The notes beneath the pieces are model-generated. The model saw only the letters and a list, made by a program, of their open reading frames with translations, was not told the origin of the DNA and searched no databases. Positions 1-10,800 of a stretch of DNA of 64,000 bases are shown here, in pieces; within the stretch, counting starts at the first letter, position 1; every line of letters starts with the position of its first letter. The position numbers and the translations under genes were made by a program. This stretch comes from Malus domestica (taxonomy: Eukaryota > Streptophyta > Magnoliopsida > Rosales > Rosaceae), in contig NC_091671.1 in assembly GCF_042453785.1 (NCBI RefSeq), positions 32,999,001 through 33,063,000 of the forward strand, given 5' to 3'.

Positions 1-294
1 GGAAATGCTCTTAGACTTGCTAACTATTTTGATAACATTTTCTTGAACCTAACACGTAGAAGTGTTGGCTGCTCATGAAGGTGTGACAATGGTGGTGTCA
101 TGTGATTTTCTAAATTTCAATTTGAGAGGGATTCACTCTACATCATCTCAACTCTTCGAAGCTCTTCTACTAATCAACAATCAAATTTTTTACGTTAGCA
201 ATATGATCAATTTTCTAATAAAGATAAGTCTCATGTACGATAATAATATGGTCAATTTTCTATTTTGAAATAACATTACTGAATTTGCAAATGC

Positions 295-648
295 AGCTCA
301 AACAAGGTATATCCCTAGTAAAAATGGTAAAACAATAGATAATTCCACATTAGCACATTGTATCATTGTTTCCACTTTGTTGGATGGTAATGTTGATGTG
401 AAAGCTAGAAATGACATAAGATGGTGGGAAGCTTTTGGCTCCTCTAGCAAGTACTAGTCTAATAAAAAAATAGCTCAAACAAGGTATATCCCTAATAAAA
501 ATGGTAAAACAATAGATAATTCAACATTAACACATTGTATCATTGTTTCCACTTTGTTGGATGGTAATGTTGATGTGAAAGCTAGAAATGACATAAGATG
601 GTGGGAAGCTTTTGGCTCCTCTAGCAAGTACTAGTCTAATAAAAAAAT
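295..648. repeat. Tandem duplication, 2 x 177 bp
   Basis: The stretch starting GCTCAAACAAGGTATATCCC at 296 recurs at 473, and both copies end in CTAGTCTAATAAAAAAATA. The copies differ by only a few bases, so the duplication is recent or maintained. No long open frame runs through it. The sequence looks like a fragment of an old element, but I cannot name a family. Confidence 0.9.
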
Positions 649-652
649 AAAA

Positions 653-802
653 GGAAAAACATGAACATGATTTGAAAACTTTGAGTTTTAACGAAAATGA
701 TAAAATAAAAGATAAAATAAATAATATCGGGATTGACTTTTTAGTGTAAAAATATGATTTTTCGTTAAAGTAAATAATATCGGGAGTTTTTGTTAAAGTT
801 CC
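653..802. mobile_element. MITE-like short repeat, copy A
   Basis: About 150 bp sharing an ordered set of motifs with 6940-7092 and 48029-48178: GAAAACTTTGAGTTTTAA, GATTGACTTTTTAGTGTAAA, a TTTTTCGTTAAA block, and a right end TTTTGTTAAAGTTCC. The left end (GGAAAAAC...) and the reverse complement of the right end (GGAACTTTAACAAAAA) form a short imperfect inverted repeat. There is no coding capacity, which suggests a non-autonomous DNA element. No clear target duplication was found. Confidence 0.65.
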
Positions 803-810
803 AAAAAAAA

Positions 811-925
811 AAAGTGGTTGGTATTGGCTTAAATTATGAAATTAAGCCCATCATATCATATGGCCTTTCTCAATATTAATTTAATCATACAATAAAAGTG
901 ATTTGATTTGAAAAATCATGGTGAG
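811..925. repeat. Segment duplicated at 2641-2935
   Basis: The block containing TATTGGCTTAAATTATGAAA and AAAAGTGATTTGATTTGAAA recurs at 2641-2680 and 2861-2935, on the other side of the LINE fragment. In the second copy the two halves are separated by about 180 bp of AT-rich sequence. The arrangement suggests a local duplication followed by insertion or deletion. I see no gene between 930 and 1240; that stretch is AT-rich. Confidence 0.7.
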
Positions 926-1239
926 AATAAAAATATAAAGATCGGTTCGGTATCGTACTAAAAAAAATTATAATTTCTTAATAACATCTTTTAAGAATAT
1001 TTTTATTAAGATTCAAAAATTTATTTGGTATGAGATTTAAAATTGTTTTTAAATTTTAATAATTAAAAAAAAAACAGATATGTCTATAACAACTCCTCGT
1101 GAATTTGCAAATTACTACTAAATTTAATTGGCCAAACATAGAAATTCAAAGAGAGGATCAGAGGAACGAGAAATGAGAGAGAAATACAAGAGGGAAACGA
1201 GAGAAAGAGATCAGGAGGGTAGGAGAGAGAAAAAATGGT

Positions 1240-2638
1240 GGTTTTTTTTTTTTTTTGAAAATCGGAAGATCACTAACCGGGCAGAGATGCCAAAAGAGTA
1301 CAAGAAAGCCTACCAAGAGGCAAACAAGAACTGAACACCATCTACAATCCAGTAGTGCAAGAAGGTAGAAATAAAATCTAGACGCCGCACCTAATGCTAG
1401 AGCGTCCCTTCTTACACTACGAAAATAGAATAGTCAAGGAGGGCAAGGAAGCCTATCATTACATAAAACATTAATCAGGGAAGATGGGGGTCGATCGACC
1501 TAGATAAAATCACATACTTCCTTACAATTCTGCGACGCCAAGAAATCCGTCGTTGAGTTGGCCAATCTTGGTATCCAAGACCAGCGACAATCTTGGAAAG
1601 CCGATCCCAATCTAACACACTTCCTGAGAATGGGAAAAGCCTCCCAATTGCCCTTCCTTGCCAAATCTTGAAGGCAAGAAATTGAGTCAAGTGAGTCTGA
1701 TTCCACTATAATCGAATCCCACCCTCTGAGAGCTCCCAGCTTACATCCATACCAGATTGCCATAGCCTCTGCCATAGCAACACTAATAGCCTTTATTCGA
1801 TACCTACAAGCAACCAGGAACTAGCCTTCCTCATTCCTCGCCACCACCCCCGAGTAGCCCGTCCCATTACTTGCCTCCCAACTTGCATCAACATTTATCT
1901 TAATAACACCCGGGTTTAGGGGGGGACCAATGCACAACCTCTTCCTCACTTCTTGGGCAGGGGCGAGACCTCTTGCTTGGAGTAGGCATAGATCCTTTAA
2001 ACTCCGAAATAAAGGAGGAAATAGCAGCAATAACTCTTCTGGGATTGGGATTTTGATTGTTGAAAAGGAAGTCACATCTTGATTTCCAAATATGCCAGCA
2101 GGTAAAAGCAATGTTGGAAAAAATCATAATCCGAACCTCTCTTGAACCATTAGCCGATTCAAACATCCGAATAATCCAATCTGCACAATTAGAAACCTGC
2201 AACCGGTATGTACGAATATTCAGCACCCTTCCAAACCAAATTCCTTCCACCCAAGGGCATTTGAGAAACATATGTTCTATAAACTCATCAAAAGACTTAC
2301 AGATGGGGCACAAAGGAGAAGGAGAAGACCTACGTTGAAATAAATTCGCCATGGTAGCTATAGCCCCATGCAACGTTCTCCATAAAAAATTGCAAGCTTT
2401 TGGCGGTGCCTCCAACTTCCAAACCATCTTCCATAAGGCACTAGGACAGGTTTGTAACGAGGTAGGCGAAAGGATCATTCCTCTTAGCTTCGGGTCTCCC
2501 GTTTGCGTCTCCAAAATTGCCTCATAATCTTCTTCCGTCAAGAAAGCCTTTAAGAATTCAATATCCCATTCTCCACTGACCTGGCTGATTAAAGACTTCA
2601 CTGTTAAATTTTTAGAAACCTGCACCGTCCCTAGGGGG
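1240..2638 (-). mobile_element. 5'-truncated LINE (L1-type) fragment: zf-RVT and RNase H
   Basis: On the minus strand the frame ending at 1900 encodes a reverse-transcriptase zinc-binding segment. It has WKLEAPPKACNFLWR, then CPICKSFDEFIEHMFLKCPW with Cys and His spaced as in the zf-RVT family, and later CWHIWKSR. Downstream minus frames (2111-1821 and 1775-1500) give the start of a plant LINE RNase H domain (IKINVDASWEAS) and its later part (IIVESDSLDSI, PRLANSTTDFLA), separated by stops. The plus-strand T-run at 1241-1256 is the minus-strand poly(A) tail. The catalytic RT core is absent, so this is a dead 3' fragment. Confidence 0.85.
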
Positions 2639-2640
2639 GA

Positions 2641-3870
2641 AGTGGTTTGATATTGGCTTAAATTATGAAATTAAGACCATTGTATTTTTCTTAAACATAC
2701 AGTATTATCTATATTAAAAAGGTAGAGAATGAGCAAAGCCTTTCAATAGTTAGCAATTTATGATTCAAATTCGCTTTTGACAATAATTTAACTTAATATC
2801 TCTCACTTACAAATGAAAAATAATATTATTAAATCGTAATACTAAGTGACAAAACTATCATATTATATGGTCGTTGTCAGCATTAATCTAATCATACGAT
2901 AAAAGTGATTTGATTTGAAAAATCAAGGTGAGAAGAAAAGCATAATTCATCCTTTCAAGGTGGCTTTGAAGTTGGTGGAATTGGTTAAGTAGTAGCAGAG
3001 ACAATGCGTGCTGTGTGGTTCACCCAACTTCAACATAACAAAACAAGCAATAACAGCTCCACAATAACTACTACTTCTTTATTGTTTTTGACAAACAAAA
3101 AAATAAAGGTAAAACTAAGAGATCCAATGGTATAAGATTCTGGAAAATGAGAAGCGATTTTCGTAGTACTTTTTTTATGGGCATTTTTTTTTGTTCTTTC
3201 TAGTTTTTGGATTTAATACCAAGTGATAAAATGTCCTAGTAGATAGATCGTTCTCTTCAACTCATTGCATTTCAATTTCAATCTTCTTTGTTTTCTTAAT
3301 TTAGTTTAGAGTAGTAATATCGCTTGTAATTAAAAAAAAACTCTTGAATTGATTAACTTAAACAAAATTTAAAAAAAAATTGTGTAGAAGAAGAAAACGA
3401 GAATGCGAATGTGAATTAACCACTACCCAAACCTATGCATGAGAATGAGAAAGTGAAATTGTTGGCAGACAAATCAATTTAACAAATCAATTTGCAAATG
3501 TCAATTGTTATTTGTGGGGAGCTGGTTTGAGTCTTGCAGGTAATGAGTTGTGTTGAGTGATCACAAAGGTGGAAGAATTATTTAGTGGGAATCCATCTAT
3601 CCATCACACTTAATAAAGTAAGTGGGAATTATCAAACATTTTGGGGCTGACATGTAACTAGACCTGTAAATGGGTTAGTTTTATTGAGTTTGGATCGGTT
3701 TCAACCCGATCTGTTAAATTGACGGATCACTCATATTCAACCCGTTAAGTTAATAGGTCATTTAAACTCAACCCGTTAACAAACTTTTTTCATAAAAAAA
3801 AATTTGCATTTCGTTTCAAATTACATTCTAACCCAATGCTCATATTAGAATGAGAGTAGCCTTTTACCAA
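2641..3870. other. AT-rich non-coding stretch with a SINE-like tail
   Basis: No convincing gene is present. The segment 3215-3350 ends in AGAGTAGTAATATCGCTTGT followed by an A-run. The same ending, preceded by CTCTTCAACTCA, occurs at 24925-25030, so both look like 3' parts of one SINE-type family. Bases 3660-3780 contain repeated 'aacccgttaa'-like motifs, probably another short repeat that I cannot classify. Confidence 0.5.
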
Positions 3871-4059
3871 GGAAAGGGATCCTCTTCGGATCCCATCCAC
3901 CAAATCACCTAATTCGGGCATTTGAAATTTGATCCAATAGCTAAAGTTATTACAACTTTTAAAAAGGCTCCTGTTTGTAGCCGTTTGATCGAATTTCATA
4001 GGCCCAGATTGATTGATTGGATGAATTTGGTGGAAGGGATCAGAAGAAGATCCCTTTCC
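3871..4059. mobile_element. 189 bp MITE with 24 bp TIRs and a 9 bp target duplication
   Basis: The left end GGAAAGGGATCCTCTTCGGA (continuing TCCC) matches the reverse complement of the right end, GGAAAGGGATCTTCTTCTGA (continuing TCCC), at 22 of 24 positions. The flanks TTTTACCAA and TTTTACCGG agree at 7 of 9 positions. A 9 bp target duplication is typical of Mutator-like elements. There is no coding capacity. The overlapping minus-strand open frame 4350-3790 is low-complexity and not a gene. Confidence 0.85.
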
Positions 4060-4920
4060 TTTTACCGGGTGCCAAATGGGCTTTAGCATTATGGTTAGTT
4101 CCATGGAACACAGTACCGGGTAGTTTGATGTCATCTTCAATTTGATAAAAAGTGTAAAAAGCAAGAAATTGGAGGTGATGATAGGGTAAATAAAAAGTGT
4201 TACACTTACAAATTTAGAAAACAAGACAATAAAAAAAGAAAAGAAAAAGAAAAGAGAAATACGAATAAGTAGGAGAGAGAGGTAAGAAGAAGATAGAGAC
4301 TTATCGACGAAAAATATGTGAGAGAAATAAAGAGATAGATAGAGACTCATTTTTAATATAAGTTTCGTTAATCTCTAAAATAAATAATACTGTTATCTCT
4401 CCCCAACAATCTATTCTTATAATTTGGTTATCTGATTTCTCACTTTCAAATAAAATCAAGTGTTCTTTCAAAATATCCAAAAAGGTTTTTAAAGAAGATA
4501 TTTTTAAATTCCCAAAATAATTAGTGCTTTATTTCAAGAATATTCCTTTGTGTGCTTCTTGTAAATGCACTATAATTTTTCTTTTAAAGTTATTTTTTTA
4601 TCAAAAATTATTTCCAAAAACATTTTCAACCAAAAAAAAAAAAAAAAAACTCTCAGACATTTAATTTAACTTCCAAACCAGCCCACAATATCTCCACCGC
4701 GTCTTCTTCCCCAGCGCGAAATTGCTTCCTCGTAACGAGGAATCTATAGCTACAAAAAGTCTGTAAGTCCCTCTTTGTTTTAAGGTTTTACGTTTTCTTC
4801 TCTTTGTCCTACATCTTTTTCCAAATCGCGGTCTTGTTTGGTTGCCGAGAAAATGGGCGAAATACTATTGGACAAACAGTGAGATGTTGGGGTTTTGCAC
4901 TTGAGTTTTCAATTTTGTGA
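4060..4920. other. AT-rich non-coding stretch, possible 5' UTR exon near 4690-4775
   Basis: Mostly AT-rich with poly-A/T runs (for example 4630-4650). A GC-richer patch at 4680-4775 ends in GTCTGTAAGTCC, a strong plant splice-donor-like site. It could be the untranslated first exon of the broken gene that follows. No coding frame was recognised. Confidence 0.35.
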
Positions 4921-5205
4921 CTCCGCCCAAAACCCTACCTTCGCTTTCCAAATAATAACAATTTCGAGGTTTTCTTGAAAGTTGATCCTTGTAAGGCCAC
5001 GAGTACGCTTGATGTGACCACGGAAGATGGCGGCGGCGCTCAACCGGAAGCTCCATGGAAGCAAACAGGGCCTGGGGAGAAGGAGGCGCCAGTGCACAAA
5101 CAAGTGAAGAGAATGCAGAAGCTGCCTCCACACAGCACTTACGTCACTCACCGGTTGCGGGTTCTGAACAAAATTCTCCAGCTTTTGTTCATTCAGGTGC
5201 ACAAA
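4921..5205 (+). pseudogene. First-exon remnant of a small gene, start codon apparently lost
   Basis: A frame open from 4921 has protein-like composition from about 5014: acidic, Gly/Pro-rich, then QVKRMQKLPPHSTYVTHRLR and LNKILQLL. The last part looks like a conserved amphipathic segment. It ends at TTCATTCAG followed by GTGCAC (donor at about 5200). Near the expected start, GTG ACC ACG GAA GAT suggests a former ATG now reading GTG; the nearest real ATG (in GAAGATGGCGG) is out of frame and stops after 26 codons. No downstream coding exon was recognised, and a 7SL RNA gene lies 200 bp further on. I do not recognise the protein family. Confidence 0.4.
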
Positions 5206-5342
5206 CGTCGGAATTTCAGTTTACTGTATAAAGCGTTGTTTAACTATTAACTCTCGCCCGCTACCCAAAGGATTATTGTTCAGAAATTTCCATTTAAAAC
5301 TGCAATTTAATTTAAACACGGTCATATTTAAGAACAGAACTT

Positions 5343-5385
5343 GTCCCACATCGACCACGGACAGATAAACATAACCCTTTATATA
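5343..5385 (+). promoter_or_regulatory. Plant snRNA/7SL-type promoter: USE plus TATA
   Basis: GTCCCACATCG at 5343-5353 matches the plant upstream sequence element (RTCCCACATCG). TTTATATA follows at 5378-5385. The 24 nt gap is the spacing known for Pol III-transcribed plant small-RNA genes (U6, U3, 7SL), shorter than the Pol II snRNA spacing. The predicted 7SL 5' end lies 23 nt after the TATA. Confidence 0.9.
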
Positions 5386-5407
5386 GATTGTGCATGGAGG
5401 ATCAATC

Positions 5408-5712
5408 GCCGAGTTTACTAACGAAAACTTATAACCCAAGTGGGGGCAACAAGGTGTTGGGACGTTGGTTCAGCCTCTGCGGGTTGGGTCCGTCGTGGCT
5501 CTATTCTGGCCTGCCCATTCCAAGCTGGGAGAGTTGGCCCGTGTGGCTTGAGCGAAGGCTCAGGCTTCATGGTTCCTAGAGTGGAGGGCACTGCGTAAGG
5601 CTGGCTTCACAGAGCAACGATTACTTCCCGCTCCCGGCAGTGGAAGGATAACAGGTCGGTGCCACCCGGATCCACTATGGCCCGCTGGACTGTTCCAATT
5701 GAACCAACATTT
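5408..5712 (+). ncRNA. 7SL RNA (signal recognition particle RNA)
   Basis: This matches the plant 7SL architecture at its expected length of about 300 nt. The Alu-domain start is GCCGAG...TATAACCCAAGTGGGGGCA. Further along come CATTCCAAGCTGGGAGAGTT, the strongly conserved GTGGAGGGCACTGCGTAAGG, a domain IV hairpin region around GGCTGGCTTCACAGAGCA (the SRP54-binding arm), then GTGCCACCCGGATCCACTAT and a GGCCCGCTGGACTGTTC 3' part ending in ACCAACAT plus a T-run. SRP RNA scaffolds SRP9/14, 19, 54, 68 and 72, which target ribosomes to the ER. Compared with the plant consensus as I know it, the 5' domain carries several C-to-T/G-to-A changes, including TATAAC where UGUAAC is usual in the SRP9/14 site. 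This may be a weakened copy or a pseudogene with an intact promoter. Confidence 0.9.
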
Positions 5713-5719
5713 TTTTTTT
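5710..5719 (+). terminator. Pol III oligo-T terminator of the 7SL gene
   Basis: A run of ten Ts directly follows the conserved 3' end ACCAACA, as expected for RNA polymerase III termination. Confidence 0.85.
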
Positions 5720-6425
5720 GCTTTCATTAGGGTAGTTTTTGTTTTTATTTATTTTTTTTAACGGCGGATTTGAATTTCCTTTGCTCAATTTGGTATTCTA
5801 GATGATCGACACGACAAGGAAACTAAAATTCCAAATTATCTAGCTGCATCTTGACATGGTGCAAGTGTATGTTTTTGTGATGTAGAAATATGTGTATGGT
5901 AGTGATCCTGGAGATTATATCATCAACTTGGCATTCCATTCCCCACCCTGGAGTTAATTACTTGGAGCATTCCTTGGTTTCATATGGATGCAATTCTCCG
6001 AAAGCAGAATCGGCATGATGAACTTTGGACCTCTTTTCTTGACATCCCCGATTTTGGTAACTTCATTGTCGGTTTTTCTGTGTTCGTCATAATATTAAAA
6101 TTGAAGATAAGTTGTTCCATTTAATCAGTTTGTGTACGAGACCTTTCTCCCATGGATTTATAGCTAGCTTTGCCTTGGGAATGAACCAGCGGTCAAGAAA
6201 GCTTCCTATAGGGGTTATGCTTGCCTGATCGGTGAGGGATTTTAGGTTGCTGGGTTTGGATTGATTATGGGGTCAGGACTATTATGGGTGTGTGAAAATA
6301 AGAGCTTATTGGGGTCACTTGCATCCGTTGACCCCAATGTAACTCCACTACTGGTTCTGTGATTGTGAAGAGTTGTACTTTAGAGTATCTTCACATCTTA
6401 AACCATGCTATATTTTGTTTGTTTG
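5720..6425. other. Non-coding stretch, nothing recognised
   Basis: No long open frame, RNA gene or repeat boundary is visible. The stretch could be intron or 3' sequence of the broken gene starting at 4921, but I cannot support any exon. Confidence 0.4.
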
Positions 6426-6429
6426 GGAC

Positions 6430-6600
6430 TTAAGATTGTGTATTTCTTAAGCCTCAAGCTGTAGTGCTACTTAGTACTACGGTCTAGTGGTATTCATCTT
6501 CACTTGTAAGAGGTCTTAGGTTCGATCCTCGTCAAATACGAATTTGAACAACATTATTGGTAGCCCCAAACAAACAAGTGTTCAAGTTGTATTCTCTTAA
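6430..6600 (+). mobile_element. tRNA-derived SINE
   Basis: Two internal Pol III promoter boxes lie at tRNA-like spacing: box A GGTCTAGTGG (6481-6490) and box B GGTTCGATCC (6519-6528). They are followed by a non-tRNA body (AATTTGAACAACATTATTGG). This is the organisation of tRNA-derived plant SINEs. The ends are not sharply defined and no target duplication was identified. Confidence 0.65.
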
Positions 6601-6939
6601 TATCGGTTGGACCAAACCTAAACCCTCTTGAAATTCATTATATGATAATAGAACAATTTCACAATCAACAATTGACAAGTCATTTCACTTAATATTATCA
6701 TAAGCATATAATAGTTTAAAAGCAAATAATTGTCGGAAGCTAAATTTGAAATTTATATCAGATGAATCGACGACACTAAATTCCAAATCTATATCACTAG
6801 AATCGATGGCTCACAAAGTTTAGCGCACAAGAGATGCAGTCTTATTATTTAAGGTGTGGTCCGTTCAACATGAATGACCCAACCCAACCGCCTAACATCC
6901 AAACAAGGCTTTTTAGAATATCGTGATTTTTTTTTTTAA

Positions 6940-7092
6940 GGAAAACTAATGAAAATTGTTTGAAAATTTTGAGTTTTAACAATAAAGACAAAATAAAAGG
7001 TAAAGTGAATTGTACAAGGATTAACTTTTTAATGTAAAAATATGGTTTTTCGTTAAAATGAACATTACCCGAAGCTTTTTATTAAAATTTCA
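6940..7092. mobile_element. MITE-like short repeat, copy B
   Basis: Same ordered motifs as 653-802 and 48029-48178: GGAAAACTAATGAAAATTG at the left, a TTTTGAGTTTTAAC block, TAACTTTTTAATGTAAAAAT, TTTTTCGTTAAAATGAAC, and a decayed right end. It is the most diverged of the three copies. Confidence 0.6.
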
Positions 7093-7169
7093 AAAAATTT
7101 AATCATCAACTGCCACATGATTTACAAAATATAATATAAAAAATGATCGTTCTAGCATTTTCCTTCTCT

Positions 7170-7174
7170 CTAAT
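7170..7174. repeat. Left target-site duplication CTAAT of the Tat element
   Basis: CTAAT directly abuts the 5' LTR terminal TG and is repeated at 23817-23821 directly after the 3' LTR terminal CA. A 5 bp duplication is typical of LTR retrotransposon integration and shows the two LTRs belong to a single insertion. Confidence 0.95.
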
Positions 7175-7814
7175 TGTAGACATCGAAATTTCGGTAAAAT
7201 AAATGTTGATCAATAATTAAAATTTCAATGTTTATGTGTCACATAAATTTTACACATAGCATGTGACTAAACGAAAAATCAAAATAAATCGAAAAAGTCA
7301 TCAAACAGGACACGTGTCAACACCTGGCAGAAATGATTTATTTCATCTAATTATTTAAATCCAAAAAATCAAGTTTTGGAATTCTATAAATAGGAGGCCA
7401 AGACATTCATTTTGGGACACCAATTCATAACCAATTCACCTCATACCACAACCTTGAAGCTTTGAAACTCAAAAGCTCCCAAGCAAATCCCGAAGGATCA
7501 AGAGAGCTCTCTTCGTTCTTCGTCAAATCCTCATTCAAAATCAAGCCCCAACGGCCTTTGAAGAACTTCCGCTGATTCAAGATCAAGCCCCGACGGCCCT
7601 TTGGATCCACGACGTCAACAAATCTGCACAACTGTTTATCCCAAGATCAAGCCCCGACGGCCCTTTGGACCAACAACATCAAATCCACACATTGCAAAGA
7701 TAGAATCAGAGGCTAAATTTGTAAAAGAGATTGTAACCCCTAAATCATCAATACAAATATTATTTTGTACACGTGTTTCTTGTCTCGTTCATCGCAGAAA
7801 TTTCCGTGTTTACA
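7175..7814 (+). repeat. 5' LTR of the Tat element
   Basis: It starts TGTAGACATCGAAATTTCGG and ends GTGTTTACA. TTCTATAAATAGGAGGCC near 7382-7399 is a probable TATA box. Downstream the LTR contains three copies of a GATCAAGCCCC(A/G)ACGGCC motif, which also recurs upstream of the 3' LTR. Ten substitutions and no indels separate it from the 3' LTR. Confidence 0.95.
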
Positions 7815-7818
7815 AATT

Positions 7819-7836
7819 TGGCACGCCCGGTGGGAT
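7819..7836 (+). other. Primer binding site of the Tat element
   Basis: TGGCACGCCCGGTGGGAT begins 4 nt after the 5' LTR. The leading TGG pairs with a tRNA CCA end. I do not assign the tRNA. Confidence 0.75.
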
Positions 7837-7881
7837 CATCTCTACCTCTCATCTCTATCTTTGAATCCGCAAAAAGCACAA

Positions 7882-10800
7882 ATGGCATCAAAGAAGGCTC
7901 AAGTTGTTCTCGCAGCCAATGCAAAGAACAAGAGCGTCATCACCGCAGGCGGTGTCACTTCGGGCATCACAACTCGAAGCAAGGTAAGAGCTCTTTCTGC
8001 CGCCTCTTCCACCCCTGCATCAACTCCACCGAAGGAACAAGAGCACCTGAGGCACGAACCCGTGATCACCCTGGCCTCGCTAAGGGCGCCAAGGAAGGAA
8101 AGCCCAATGAAGTACTCTGGTTGCATGTTTTCTGATGCCGACTCAAGCGGTAACTTAGCTATGCAAGTCATGACTACTGGAGCGACTTCAATCGATGAAC
8201 AGTTGGCTCATATGAATGAAGCGATCGCAAGGCTAACACGGATTGTGGAAGAAAAGGACCAACAAATCGCCGCACTAGTCAACCAACTAGACGTAAAGCC
8301 CGACGTAAAAATCGAGCAAGGGGATGATTCAGTAAAGAAGGAAAACGACGAGGATGAAGAGCCTCCGGTGGAGCAAATCGATGTGAAGCCGGAGCCAGGC
8401 CAAGCAGCGGCATTCATGGGATCTCTTTCTATCCAACAACTGCAAGAGATGATCACCAACACCATCAAAGCGCAGTACGAAGGGAGCTCACATACCTCAT
8501 CGTTCTACTCAAAGCCCTACTCCAAGAAGATTGATGCCCTAAAGATGCCAAGGGGTTATCAACCACTAAAGTTCATGCAGTTTGATGGAAAAGGAAACCC
8601 GAAGCAACATGTCGCACATTTCGTCGAAACCTGCAACAATGCAGGGACGGAAGGAGATTCCTCGCCAAGCAGTTTGTGCGCTCGTTAAAAGGAAATGCCT
8701 TTGAGTGGTACACAGACCTGGAGCCCGAATCCATCAACAGCTGGGAACAGTTGGAAAGGGAATTCCTCAACCACTTTTACAGCACCCGCCGCACCGTGAG
8801 CATGCTAGAGTTGACAAGCACGAAGCAATGGAGGGATGAGCCAGTCGTGGACTACATCAACCGATGGCGTAATCTGAACCTCGACTGCAAGGACAGGCTC
8901 TCGGAGATCTCTTCGATTGAGATGTGCGTCTAAGGCATGCAATGGGGGTTACACTATATCCTTCAAGGCATCAAACCACGGACATTTGAAGAGTTAGCCA
9001 CCCATGCCCACGACATGGAGCTAAGTATTGCCCATCACAGGAAGAAAGAGCCGATCACCGACTTCAAGAAGGATAAGGTGTTCTCCCCAAATGTAGACAA
9101 GACTGGGAATAAACCCCCCAAGGAAGCGTTCACCGTCAGCACTGCGCCCGTTAAGACCGCCTCCGCGCCTATCAAGATCTCCTCCAAAACCAAAGCAAAG
9201 GAGATAAAGAAAAGTGAGCCTCCTCGCACCCAAGAAAGGTACAAAAACACCTTGAGGGAATTGGAGCAGAAGGTATACCCTTTTCCTAACTCAGACATGG
9301 ATGCAATGTTAGACGACTTGCTAGAAAAGAAGGTAATCGAGCTACCCGAATGCAAGCGGTCTGAAGAAATGAATCGCATAAACGATCCTAAATACTGCAA
9401 GTACCATCGAATCGTGAGCCATCCTGTAGGTAAATGCTTCGTCCTCAAAGAGCTCATCATGAAGCTAGCACAACAAGGGCGAATCGAGCTCGACCTCGAA
9501 GACACGGCCGCGACACATACTACTACAATTGCATTTGGATCTTTCAATCCCGTGCCTCTCCAAGCAGCACCTGACCATTCCTATCAATGCTCAAGTTACA
9601 CGATACCTTCTGCGCAACCATCACCGGGGGCAAACGAACAAGATGCACATGCCGATGATGAAGAAGGATGGACATTGGTGACCTACAAAAAAACAAGGAA
9701 ACCAAAACCACAAGCCATAAGACAAAAGGTGGAACATGTGAGAAAGCACCGTCGCCGCAACAGTAGGAAGCCCAAAAGAAACGTAAAAGTTGATAACCCA
9801 ATGTATGCTGGGGAACCTATGGAGCAAGAGCCACACATTCCTGTCTCATTGCATTAGTACTTCCCGAATGACTTCTTTCAACAGTGCACTATCGCTGCAT
9901 GCCACATGGTCGAAGTAGAAATAGAAGAACCTTCAAAAGGCAAAGATATCACCACTGAGGGAGGAAAAATTCTCACGTTCGAAGAAGGTCTGCCAACACA
10001 CTTTAGCATTGAGGAAGCGTTACGATTACCAAAGAAGATGCGAATAGCATTAACAGCGGTCTTGGAAAGTCCCAATGACCACGAAGTGCAAGAAAGCAAG
10101 AACGAAGGCTTCAAGCTTCGACCACATGAATATGCCACATGTTGTGCCATCGAGGACACAATCCATTTCACCGACGAAGACTTGCTGCTAGGATCCAAGC
10201 CTCACAACCGTCATCTCTTCGTCTCTGGGTACGTAAGGGAGCACAAAGTCAACCGCATGCTTGTGGATGGTGGATCAGCCATAAACATCATGCCAAAGTC
10301 AACAATGACTAAAATCGGCATCAAGGCGGATGAACTGTCCTTAAGTCGTCTACTAATCCAAGGTTTTAATCAAGGAGGACAAAAAACGATGGGCATGATC
10401 CGAGTGGAGATGACTATTGGTGAGCTCAAGTCAACCACGATATTCCACGTGATTGATGCAAAAACTTCCTACGGCTTGCTCTTAGGAAGGCCTTGGATCC
10501 ATGCAAATGGAGTAGTACCGTCCACCCTTCACCAATGCTTGAAATTCTACCGGGAATGAGTGAAGGTGATCTATGGCGACACCAAACCATTAACCGAAGC
10601 CGAATAACATTTCGCAGACGCCAAGTTCTACATGGATGAAAACATGGTGCTCGAAGCTCTTCCAAAAGAGATCAAATCCACGGGTAAAGCAACACCTAAA
10701 AAGCAGGAGTGGCAAGCCATGCCCAAGAAGCAAGAAGAAGAAGCCATGTCGTCTTCAAGCAAGAACGATAATGAGCTTGCTAAACCTGCAACAACCAAAG

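Noticed and set aside
1128..1334. Plus frame of 68 codons, Lys/Glu/Arg-rich
   Set aside because: Made of GAGA-rich sequence and the LINE poly(A)/T tract; no start context or motif.
3790..4350. Minus-strand open frame of 186 codons
   Set aside because: The first half is low-complexity Ser/Leu/Phe from AT-rich repeats, the second half lies across a MITE. No domain or splice context.
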